Assembly (NCBI GenBank): GCA_964621615.1
Contig: CAZUMW010000040.1
Span: 1 to 40,717 of the forward strand
DNA from: CAZUMW01 sp964621615
GTDB lineage: Bacteria > Desulfobacterota > WTBG01 > CAIYCZ01 > CAIRTM01
Direction: 5' to 3'
Length of the DNA: 40,717 nt
This document shows, piece by piece, positions 22,715-29,963 of the stretch. Position 1 is the first letter of the stretch. The number at the start of each line of letters is the position of its first letter. The notes under the pieces are model-generated. The model made no database searches, was not told the origin of the DNA, and was given only the letters and a program-made list of their open reading frames with translations. The position numbers and the translations under genes were made by a program.

Positions 22715-23599
22715 ATGAAAACACTTGACTCACTGCAGCGTATTAAAAAAACGCTGAAAGAAAAAAATTATATCTGCGATGATGAGCTTGCCTTTTCCCT
22801 TTACCTTGCGCAGCAGATGGAAAAGCCGCTGCTGCTCGAGGGTGAGCCGGGCGTGGGCAAGACAGAAATCGCAAAAGTAGTTGCCGAGGTTTTCAGCCGG
22901 AAGCTCATACGCCTTCAGTGCTACGAGGGCCTCGATGCGACATCGACAATTTATGAGTGGAATTATGCCAAGCAGCTTCTGAAAATAAAGGCAATGGATG
23001 CAACCCACAACCAGTCATTTCATCTGGAGGATATTTTCACCGAGGAGTTTCTGATTCCGCGGCCGCTGCTGCTGGCGCTTCAGGGGCAGGAAAAGGCCGT
23101 GCTGCTTATAGATGAGATCGACCGCGCGGATGAGGAATTTGAGGCGTTTCTGCTTGAAATTCTTTCAGACTTCCAGGTGTCGGTTCCGGAGTACGGAACG
23201 ATTAAAGCAGAGCACCGCCCGTTTGTTGTGGTTACTTCAAACCGGGTTCGCGAGCTCCACGATGCGCTGAAGCGTCGATGCCTGTATCACTTTATCGATT
23301 ATCCTACCCCCGAGCGGGAAATGGAAATCATTCTTGCTAAAGTCCCTCAGGTGCCGAAAGAGCTGGCGCGCAAGATCGCCGACATTATGAAAAATCTTCG
23401 CCAGTACGAGTTTTACAAGCGCCCGGGCGTTGCGGAAACGCTTGACTGGTCGGAGGCGATCGCGCTGCTCGACAAAAAAGATATCGATGAGGAAACCATG
23501 GATATGACCGCCGGCTGCCTCTTTAAATTTCAGGAAGACGTGAAGCGGTTCAAGGAAAACAAACAGGAAATACTTCATCCACATGAGGATTCGGAATGA
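22715..23599 (+). CDS. coxD: MoxR/CoxD-family AAA+ ATPase
   Basis: A 294-residue AAA+ ATPase of the MoxR group. Walker A GEPGVGKT is at residues 43-50, Walker B AVLLIDEIDRAD at 128-139, and sensor 1 VVVTSN at 171-176, followed by the arginine-finger region ALKRRCLYHFIDYP. In CO dehydrogenase systems the equivalent CoxD works with the VWA protein CoxE to mature the active site; here it sits between two hydroxylase-related gene sets. ATG at 22715 has GAGAGG upstream. The last codons overlap the next gene by 4 bp (ATGA). The cox-style symbol reflects similarity, not a demonstrated role. Confidence 0.88.
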   Translation: MKTLDSLQRIKKTLKEKNYICDDELAFSLYLAQQMEKPLLLEGEPGVGKTEIAKVVAEVFSRKLIRLQCYEGLDATSTIYEWNYAKQLLKIKAMDATHNQSFHLEDIFTEEFLIPRPLLLALQGQEKAVLLIDEIDRADEEFEAFLLEILSDFQVSVPEYGTIKAEHRPFVVVTSNRVRELHDALKRRCLYHFIDYPTPEREMEIILAKVPQVPKELARKIADIMKNLRQYEFYKRPGVAETLDWSEAIALLDKKDIDEETMDMTAGCLFKFQEDVKRFKENKQEILHPHEDSE

Positions 23600-24816
23600 G
23601 GGTTCTGGTAAGTCCTGAAGAAGCCTTTAAGCGGGTCAAGAGAACCTACACCGAGGAAGATACACAAAAGCGCGCGGCCGCGCTTCTGGAGCGCGTAATC
23701 CGGTTTATGAATTTTCTGCGCGCGAACCGGTTCCCGGTTCACACGGCCAGCGAGATTGACGCAGCAAAGGCCCTGTCGCTTATAGACATAGACGATCCGT
23801 TTCAGTTCTATATGGCGCTGCGCTCCTGCCTGGTCATCACCCACACGCATATTCCGCTTTTTAACCGCCTGTACATGACGTTCTGGGGCACCGGCCCCAA
23901 AATTCAAAAGCCCAGCGATGAGGAGGATGAGCAGACCGAGCAGGAGCAGACATCGGTCATCCAGCGCAAGCTCGATGAGGAGCCCTCAGAGGGCAAATCG
24001 CGCAAGTCCGGCAAACATGAAAGCCCCCAGTATGACGAGGTTCCGGCATTTACCTATTCCGTTCATGAATCGCTCAAGCAGAAGGATTTCGAGAAGCTCA
24101 GCGAAAAAGAGCTGCCGCTGCTTGATGAGCTTTTCAAAAGGATGAGGCTCAAGATTCAGGAGAAGCGGGGGCGCCGGTTCAGGCCCAGCAAGCGCGGCCG
24201 CACTATTGATCTGCGCCGCTCTATGCGCGACTCGACGCAGCACGGCGGGGAGATCGTCAACATCCTGAAAAAAGAGCGCAAGCCCAAAGAGACCAAAATC
24301 ATTCTTCTGGCTGATGTCAGCGGCTCTATGGACATTTACAGCACCTTTCTGATACAATTTATTTATCAGCTGCAGCGGTACCTGCGCGAAACGGAAACAT
24401 TCGTGTTTGCAACGCAGGTCATGCGGATTACCGAGATGCTGCAGTCGCGGTCGGTGCGATCTGCCATGGGGCAGGTGGCAAAAAATGTTCAGTTCTGGTC
24501 GGGCGGAACCAATATCGGCGGCTGCTTTGAACAGTATAATTTGAAATACGGGGGCAAATACAGCACCAAAAGCCGGATTCTGGTTATACTGAGCGACGGC
24601 TGGGACAAGGGCGACATCGAGCTGCTGCGCAAGCAGATGATTATTTTCAAGCGGAAGTTCAAGAAAATCATCTGGCTGAACCCGCACCTCAAATACGATA
24701 GCTATCAACCGCTGTGTATGGGTATGGCGACGGCACTGCCGTATGTGGACTTCTTCCTGCCGTGTCACAATGTGCAGACGCTCGAAAATTTTGTGGATAT
24801 TGTAAAACGGATCTAG
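23596..24816 (+). CDS. coxE: CoxE-like VWA-domain protein
   Basis: A 406-residue protein with a C-terminal von Willebrand factor A domain. The metal-ion-dependent adhesion site is DVSGSM (240-245), followed by GGTNIGGCF and LSDGWDKGD. The N-terminal half is helical, with a charged stretch (EEDEQTEQEQ, about 109-118) and a basic RGRRFRPSKRGRTIDLRRSM segment (about 191-210), which is typical for CoxE. It overlaps the MoxR gene by ATGA, so the two are translationally coupled. MoxR/VWA pairs act as chaperones in metallo-enzyme maturation; here the likely target is the molybdenum hydroxylases. Confidence 0.88.
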   Translation: MRVLVSPEEAFKRVKRTYTEEDTQKRAAALLERVIRFMNFLRANRFPVHTASEIDAAKALSLIDIDDPFQFYMALRSCLVITHTHIPLFNRLYMTFWGTGPKIQKPSDEEDEQTEQEQTSVIQRKLDEEPSEGKSRKSGKHESPQYDEVPAFTYSVHESLKQKDFEKLSEKELPLLDELFKRMRLKIQEKRGRRFRPSKRGRTIDLRRSMRDSTQHGGEIVNILKKERKPKETKIILLADVSGSMDIYSTFLIQFIYQLQRYLRETETFVFATQVMRITEMLQSRSVRSAMGQVAKNVQFWSGGTNIGGCFEQYNLKYGGKYSTKSRILVILSDGWDKGDIELLRKQMIIFKRKFKKIIWLNPHLKYDSYQPLCMGMATALPYVDFFLPCHNVQTLENFVDIVKRI

Positions 24817-24857
24817 CGGCGTGACAGCCCGCTTTCGCGCTATTGAATAGAAATTAC

Positions 24858-24884
24858 GGCGGACACGCTGGCGCTTTGTCCGCC
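24858..24884. repeat. Palindromic repeat GGCGGACA...TGTCCGCC, orientation 1
   Basis: GGCGGACA (24858-24865) and TGTCCGCC (24877-24884) enclose a short CGC...GCG inner stem. The same element occurs in reversed orientation at 25033-25059, both preceded by AAATTAC. It lies between coxE and xdhC copy 2. Confidence 0.75.
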
Positions 24885-24907
24885 CTACATGATCTACTCT
24901 ATTTTTA

Positions 24908-24940
24908 GTCATACCCCCGGCTTCGTCCGGGGCATCCAGC
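24908..24940. repeat. GTCAT...ATCCAG palindromic repeat unit
   Basis: The sequence GTCATACCCCCGGCTTCG continuing to GGGGCATCCAG forms a stem of CCCCGG/CCGGGG around TTCGT-type bases. It belongs to the same loose family as the units at 13511-13542, 13628-13660, 25981-26013 and 26041-26072. Confidence 0.6.
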
Positions 24941-25032
24941 ATATAGGCGGATTTTATTTATTACTTCAAAATTATTTGATTGTCTGGACTGACTATAGAA
25001 TAGTGTGACAGGAAAATCATAATAAAAATTAC

Positions 25033-25059
25033 GGCGGACAAAGCGCCAGCGTGTCCGCC
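25033..25059. repeat. Palindromic repeat GGCGGACA...TGTCCGCC, orientation 2
   Basis: GGCGGACA (25033-25040) and TGTCCGCC (25052-25059) with the loop in the opposite orientation to the copy at 24858-24884. It ends 27 bp before the xdhC start, so it is part of that gene's leader. Confidence 0.75.
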
Positions 25060-25086
25060 GATAAAATTTTCTTAAGGAGTGCGCTG

Positions 25087-25875
25087 ATGGATATTTTTCA
25101 GGAAATTCTGAACGCCCAGCGTTCGGGAAAGCCGGTGATGCTGGCAACGGTTATCGAATCGATGGGCTCGGCCCCGCGCGGGGCGGGCGCCCGGATGATT
25201 ATTTACGAGGACGGCTCAACGGTCGGCACAGTCGGTGGCGGCGCCATTGAGAAGATGGTGGCTGAGGAGGCCGTAAAGCGCATGGGCACAGACCAGTCGG
25301 TTATTGTCAAACACAATCTTAAGGATATCGGTATGGAATGCGGCGGCGGTATGAGCGTGTTTCTTGAGCCGCTGAATCCCGCACCACAGCTGTTTGTGTT
25401 CGGTGCCGGTCACATCGGCAGCGTGCTCGCCCGAATCGGCAAAATGCTTGATTTCAGCGTTGCGGTTATCGACGACCGGCCTGAATATGCAAACGCCGAA
25501 AAGCTGCCCGGGGTGGATACGGTCATTCCGCGGCCGTATACAGAAGCAATCAAAGAGCTGACATTTACGCAGCAGACCTACATTGTGATTTTGACATACA
25601 AGCACGCGCACGATTTTGAGGTGCTTGCCGAATGTATCAACAAGCCCTATCGCTATCTCGGCATGATCGGCAGCAGGAAAAAGGTCAACACCTGCCTTGA
25701 GGGGCTGCGCGAGCAGGGTGTCGGCGAGGACCGGATAGAAACAATACATGCCCCTGTCGGTATCGATATTTCTGCAAACACACCGTCAGAGATCGCTGTT
25801 TCCATTGCAGCAGAGCTGATCGCGGTAAGAAACAAAGAGGGCGCCACACCGTTTGTATGTCCCTCTCATGCGTGA
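25087..25875 (+). CDS. xdhC: XdhC/CoxI-family molybdenum hydroxylase maturation protein (copy 2)
   Basis: A 262-residue XdhC-family protein of ordinary length. N-terminal domain: ESMGSAPRGAGARMII and GTVGGGAIEKMVAEEA, then MECGGGMSVFLEPL with the conserved Cys. C-terminal Rossmann domain: LFVFGAGHIGSVLARIG (about 101-117), VIDDRPEYAN, and YLGMIGSRKKVNTC. ATG at 25087 has AAGGAG 8 nt upstream. It binds Mo cofactor and supports insertion into the hydroxylases. It is shorter than copy 1 (13736-14791) by the linker between domains and follows the MoxR/CoxE pair on the same strand. Confidence 0.92.
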   Translation: MDIFQEILNAQRSGKPVMLATVIESMGSAPRGAGARMIIYEDGSTVGTVGGGAIEKMVAEEAVKRMGTDQSVIVKHNLKDIGMECGGGMSVFLEPLNPAPQLFVFGAGHIGSVLARIGKMLDFSVAVIDDRPEYANAEKLPGVDTVIPRPYTEAIKELTFTQQTYIVILTYKHAHDFEVLAECINKPYRYLGMIGSRKKVNTCLEGLREQGVGEDRIETIHAPVGIDISANTPSEIAVSIAAELIAVRNKEGATPFVCPSHA

Positions 25876-25960
25876 GCTGCCGCAAAAATAAATAACGCAA
25901 AGCAGTTGTCAAACCGGGGCATTCTGCTCGGACTGTCATCCCCGCCCCGACTGCGCGGTT

Positions 25961-26130
25961 GTTTTTTTATCGCTTAAAAAATCCTGGATCACCCGGATAA
26001 ACCGGGTGATGACGGTTTGTGCTGAGCTGTTGACCCTGTTGTCATTGCCCGGCTCCGTCCGGACAATCCAGTTATTTTGTGAATAGCAAAATGCAGATAA
26101 AATAATCAAAATCCCGCATGTGTCAAACTC
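25961..26130. repeat. Dispersed intergenic repeat, copy B (inverted relative to copy A at 13451-13680)
   Basis: Contains two palindromic units (25981-26013 and 26041-26072) and the shared ends ATCGCTTAAAAAATCCTGGA and ATCCCGCATGTGTCAAACTC. It matches the reverse complement of 13451-13680. The stretch 25876-26248 otherwise holds only a run of eight G (26153-26160) and a 28-codon ORF (26166-26252) of doubtful meaning. Confidence 0.75.
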
Positions 26131-26248
26131 TGTAAGTCTCTCGGCAGAGCTGGGGGGGGGTACTCATGATTTTTAAAACGCAGCCAAAGGCTGCTCCTGC
26201 CGGATATAACGTGGACAAAACGGCAAACCTGCTGCCTGAATCGAACGC

Positions 26249-27001
26249 ATGAGCCTGCTGAGCGCATTTGATATCAAGCCTGAAATGCCCGGCCTCGTCT
26301 GCCTGGTCGGGGGCGGCGGTAAAACCACGACCATCTTCCAGCTCGCACGAGAGTTGAAGCAGCAGGGGTGTCGTGTCCTGGTGACAACCACGACAAACAT
26401 GTTTCTGCCGGCTGAGGGTGAGTACGACTCTCTGGTCCTGACCGCCCTGGAGGACGAATCTGTCCTGGGAAGATGCCCTGGGGGCACTGTTGTGTATCTG
26501 GGCGCCGGCCTGGTGGTTGAGAAGCTGAAAATTAAAAGTGTTTCCCCGGATTTTCTTGACCACCTGTTTCGGCAGCAGCTGTTTGACCACATCCTGGTCG
26601 AGGCCGACGGTGCCAAGCGCAAGCCCATAAAGGCCCCGGCTTCATATGAGCCGGTTTTTCCCGCTCTGACGACCCTTACTGTGGGCTGCATCGGTCTCGA
26701 TGCCGTCGGGCTGCCGGTTGACGAACAATACGTGCACAGGGTGGAGCTTTTTTGCCGGGTGACCGGAGCACGGCCGGGGGATGCAGTGGATGAGCAGATT
26801 ATTGCACGGCTTGCCGCCGCTCCTGAAGGTCTTTTTAAAGGTGCCCCGGAAGGGTGCCGGCGGATTTTATTTTTGAACAAAGCAGATGTTAACGGGGGCA
26901 GGGCAGCGGCGGCGTCTATTGCAGCGTATTTTGGGAGCCTGAGCAGCGGGCGCTGCCCGGTTGTGGTCGGATCGGCTGCAAGGGGTGCGGTATACAGCTG
27001 A
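26249..27001 (+). CDS. yqeC: YqeC, putative selenium-dependent hydroxylase cofactor biosynthesis protein
   Basis: A 250-residue P-loop protein of the YqeC family, restricted to organisms with selenium-dependent molybdenum hydroxylases. It has a Walker A-like GGGGKTT at 21-27, TTTTNMFLP (about 46-54), the diagnostic DHILVEADGAKRKPIKAPASYEPV (about 113-136) and IGLDAVGLP. It probably handles the selenium or molybdopterin ligand using ATP/GTP. ATG at 26249 has no good ribosome binding site but overlaps by ATGA with the end of a 28-codon ORF preceded by a G-run, so coupling is possible. It is followed at 105 bp by modC. Confidence 0.9.
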   Translation: MSLLSAFDIKPEMPGLVCLVGGGGKTTTIFQLARELKQQGCRVLVTTTTNMFLPAEGEYDSLVLTALEDESVLGRCPGGTVVYLGAGLVVEKLKIKSVSPDFLDHLFRQQLFDHILVEADGAKRKPIKAPASYEPVFPALTTLTVGCIGLDAVGLPVDEQYVHRVELFCRVTGARPGDAVDEQIIARLAAAPEGLFKGAPEGCRRILFLNKADVNGGRAAAASIAAYFGSLSSGRCPVVVGSAARGAVYS

Positions 27002-27105
27002 CATGAGTGTGGGAAGATCCAAGAGAATGAAGCATCGGCGATAGCGATTTCGATTAGATAAAGATTCATCCGGTCCGTGGATCTGTTTTGGGCTGAGAAA
27101 AATGT

Positions 27106-27840
27106 ATGAGCCTGAGCATAGACATACAAAAAACATACGGCGCCTTTACCCTTAACGTGTCCTGGGCCATCGGCAACGAGCTTGCGGTTATTTTCGGGCC
27201 GTCCGGATCCGGCAAATCCCTTACCCTGCACATGGCTGCGGGCCTGCTGCAGCCCGATGCGGGGGTCATAAAAACAGAAAAGCGCATATTTTTTGATTCC
27301 GCCGGGGGAATATGCTGCGCTCCCCAGCAGCGGCGGATCGGCTATGTGTTTCAGTCGCCGGCGCTGTTTCCGCATATGACCGTTCGGCAGAACATCGAGT
27401 ACGGGGCAACCGGCCTTGCCGGGCCTGACCGGAGGCGGCGGTACCGGGAAATGATTGACCTTTTTCAGCTCTTCGGTATTGAAAGCAGGCGGCCGGCTGA
27501 AATATCAGGAGGGCAGAAGCAGCGGGCAGCCTTTGCGCGGGCCCTTATCAGAAAGCCGGATCTGCTGCTTCTGGATGAGCCGTTTTCCGCACTTGACATG
27601 CAGATCCGCAGCGAAATGTGGGATTTTCTGCGGGATGTCCGGCGGTATATAAAAATACCGGTAATAATGGTCACGCACGATGTGTACGAGGCCTACTCGC
27701 TTGCCGACCGCGTTATTGTATATGAAGACGGCTCTGTGGTGCATAGCGGCCGGCCGCATGAAGTGTTTAACGCACAGCACATGCCTGAGTACGAAAATCC
27801 GCTTTTTTTCTCATATATGTTTTCCAAGGGCTTTTATTGA
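27106..27840 (+). CDS. modC: Molybdate ABC transporter ATP-binding protein
   Basis: A 244-residue ABC ATPase. Walker A GPSGSGKS is at 31-38, signature ISGGQKQ at 133-139, Walker B LLLLDEPFSALD at 153-164, and the H-loop is VTHD. Its overall character (GYVFQSPALFPHMTV) is that of ModC/CysA-type importers. It lacks the C-terminal molybdate-sensing TOBE/Mop domain of many ModC proteins (about 350 residues), so transinhibition by molybdate is not expected. The partners ModA and ModB are encoded 14-15 kb away on the other strand, so the trio is split. The 3' end overlaps the convergent membrane-transferase gene by 7 bp. The molybdate specificity rests on context. Confidence 0.82.
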   Translation: MSLSIDIQKTYGAFTLNVSWAIGNELAVIFGPSGSGKSLTLHMAAGLLQPDAGVIKTEKRIFFDSAGGICCAPQQRRIGYVFQSPALFPHMTVRQNIEYGATGLAGPDRRRRYREMIDLFQLFGIESRRPAEISGGQKQRAAFARALIRKPDLLLLDEPFSALDMQIRSEMWDFLRDVRRYIKIPVIMVTHDVYEAYSLADRVIVYEDGSVVHSGRPHEVFNAQHMPEYENPLFFSYMFSKGFY

Positions 27841-29660
27841 TGGCTCCGGGGAGTCTCTTCGTGACCCGGCACAGCGTCCCTGCTGCTGGTTCCGTTTTCA
27901 AAAAAGATATTGCAGCGCACATTGTTTTCGCTGCACACGTGCATGATGCGGCGGCGTCCCTCCTCGGTTAAAGACGGAATGGCGATAAAGGCCTCCTGCG
28001 CACCGGTTTTGCTTGCAACCCGGCCGATATCCTCAACAGCACCGAGCACCTGAATGCCGTGAATGCGGCGCTTTATCTTAAAGGGGTCATCGTCAAGAAA
28101 CCCGGCCACGTGATACTTCATGCCGGGGTTGTTGCGTATTTCCCTGAGGGCCATTTCGCCTGCATCGCCTGCGCCGATCAGCAGAATGCGGCGGTCGCCA
28201 AGCGGCTGGCTCTCCAGATACTCCCGCAGTATGCGCAGGCAGAAGTGCGCCCCGCCTATCAAAAGAAGCGTCAGCATGGCATCGACCACGAATACGGTGC
28301 GGGAAAAATACTCAAAGCGTGCATACATGAGTATCACGCTCATGATGACCAGCGAGCTGATTGCCACGGCTTTCAGAATGTCGATAAAATCGCGCACGCC
28401 CACATGGCGCCAGAGAGTCTGATACAGGCCGAAATAATAAAATGTGAGTATTTTAACGACAACCACGAGCGGCACTGTCTGCATAAAGTAGCGAAGCTGA
28501 AGATCCGGCACCCCGCCCTCAAACCGGACCAGGTAGGCGGCATAATAGGCAAAAACCACCAGAATAAGGTCTATGCATATTTCCATAAAGCGCTGGGCAT
28601 TCACCAGAAACGCCTTTACCTGCCAGCTGCCGGCATAGGGAATCGGCTCCCCCCCGCGGGGGGTGCGGGTACCGGAATAGCCGAGATACACGCCGAAATA
28701 AAACAGGCCGAGGCAGAAAAGAAGCGCCGTCCCGGCAAAGATAAGGGGGCTGACTTTGGTGAACAGCAGGGCCCCCAGTCCGAACAGCGCTGAGATCGAA
28801 TACAGGATAAGCACCGCGGTGCGCTCGCTGAATCCGAGCGCAACCAGCCGGTGGGAAATATGATCCCTGCCCCCCTGTGAGACCGGCTGCCCGCGAAGCT
28901 TGCGGGTGAGGGTCACAAAGGCGGTATCAAATATGGGTATGCCCAGAATTAAAACCGGCAGCAGCAGGGTGACGACGAGGCTTGAGGCGTGTTTCCATGT
29001 TCCCGATATTGACAGCGCCGAAAGCGTGAATCCTAAAAACATGCTGCCGCAGTCTCCCATAAATATCCGGGCGGGGTTAAAATTGAAGATTAAAAATCCG
29101 GCACACGCACCGGCAAGCGCCAGAGACAGAAGCGCAACGTTTTCGTTGCCGCTGGGAACGGAAAAAACAAACAGGGCGACGGCGCTTATCGCTGCAATGC
29201 CGGCTGAGAGCCCGTCCATATTGTCAAGCAGGTTAAAGGCATTGGTGAGGCCGACAATCCAGATAAAGGTAAGCGGATAGGCAAGCGCCGGCCAGGGGAT
29301 AATTTCAACGACTGTCCCCATGGAAACCAGAAGCCCGGCGACCGCCACCTGAGCGGTAAATTTGACCTGCGGGGTAAGGCCGTGCAGGTCGTCCATAATG
29401 CCGATTGCGAAGATCAGCGCCCCGCACACGAGAACCGGAATCATGTCGAACACGAACGGGATCAGCGCACAGTACCCGGCGGTGAATGCTGTAAAAATAG
29501 CGATGCCGCCGAGCACAGGGGTCGCTTCCCGGTGCCAGCGGTCCTTCCGCGGTCTGACGACGGCGCCGTATCTGATTGCCGCCACGCGCACGATCGGCGT
29601 TACGGCGGCGGCTACAGCCGCGCTGACGGCAAAAATAAGCAGGGGTTCCAGAAATTCCAT
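27834..29660 (-). CDS. Fusion of WecA/MraY-type glycosyl-phosphate transferase with a CapD-type N-terminal region
   Basis: A 608-residue membrane protein. Residues 1-330 are a polytopic polyprenyl-phosphate sugar-1-phosphate transferase (glycosyltransferase family 4 type) with DD (90-91), NLLDNMDGL (143-151), GDCGS (202-206) and DHISHRL (266-272) motifs, starting lipid-linked polysaccharide synthesis. Residues about 355-480 are four more membrane segments and 491-590 a nucleotide-binding Rossmann domain (RILLIGAGDAGEMALREI). This matches the N-terminal half of CapD/PglF-type sugar dehydratases. The catalytic SDR half is absent: the protein stops soon after CNIFFENG. The ribosome binding site is weak. 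It is probably involved in envelope polysaccharide. Confidence 0.85.
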   Translation of the reverse strand: MEFLEPLLIFAVSAAVAAAVTPIVRVAAIRYGAVVRPRKDRWHREATPVLGGIAIFTAFTAGYCALIPFVFDMIPVLVCGALIFAIGIMDDLHGLTPQVKFTAQVAVAGLLVSMGTVVEIIPWPALAYPLTFIWIVGLTNAFNLLDNMDGLSAGIAAISAVALFVFSVPSGNENVALLSLALAGACAGFLIFNFNPARIFMGDCGSMFLGFTLSALSISGTWKHASSLVVTLLLPVLILGIPIFDTAFVTLTRKLRGQPVSQGGRDHISHRLVALGFSERTAVLILYSISALFGLGALLFTKVSPLIFAGTALLFCLGLFYFGVYLGYSGTRTPRGGEPIPYAGSWQVKAFLVNAQRFMEICIDLILVVFAYYAAYLVRFEGGVPDLQLRYFMQTVPLVVVVKILTFYYFGLYQTLWRHVGVRDFIDILKAVAISSLVIMSVILMYARFEYFSRTVFVVDAMLTLLLIGGAHFCLRILREYLESQPLGDRRILLIGAGDAGEMALREIRNNPGMKYHVAGFLDDDPFKIKRRIHGIQVLGAVEDIGRVASKTGAQEAFIAIPSLTEEGRRRIMHVCSENNVRCNIFFENGTSSRDAVPGHEETPRSHQ

Positions 29661-29703
29661 AAAACGGAAAAGATTCCGGGTTTGAGGTTCAGTGGCGGCT
29701 TCG

Positions 29704-29892
29704 TTACATTATTTTCGGCACTACTGAAAAATTATAGTTCACATCTACGGACAGACACCCCTCAACAGCTTCGTATATATTTACGAGTAATTCGTCAAAG
29801 GTGTCCCCCTGTGTAGCGCATCCGGGAATCGAAGGAATTTCAGACCAGTAGCCTCCTTCTTCTGCTTCATGCAGGATTACTTTCAGTTTCAC
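29704..29892 (-). CDS. HicB-like / UPF0150 family small protein
   Basis: A 62-residue protein with the HicB core GGYWSEIPSIPGCATQGDTFDELLVNIYEAVEG, a small alpha/beta partially RNase H-like fold. GTG at 29892 is the start, with an AGAAG upstream. No HicA toxin (dsRNA-binding, usually directly upstream) is present in the 71 bp before it or after it, so this is an orphan HicB or a remnant of a pair. There is no DNA-binding C-terminal ribbon-helix-helix domain. Confidence 0.75.
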   Translation of the reverse strand: MKLKVILHEAEEGGYWSEIPSIPGCATQGDTFDELLVNIYEAVEGCLSVDVNYNFSVVPKIM

Positions 29893-29963
29893 TTTTACAC
29901 TTCTTTTTGAGATTTTATGATGCTATCCCGCCGGAGCGTTTTTGTGCTGTTCCGCCCTGCCCC

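Noticed and set aside
26173..27375. 400-codon minus-strand frame opposite yqeC and modC
   Set aside because: It crosses two well-supported genes on the other strand and has a low-complexity, unrecognisable translation.
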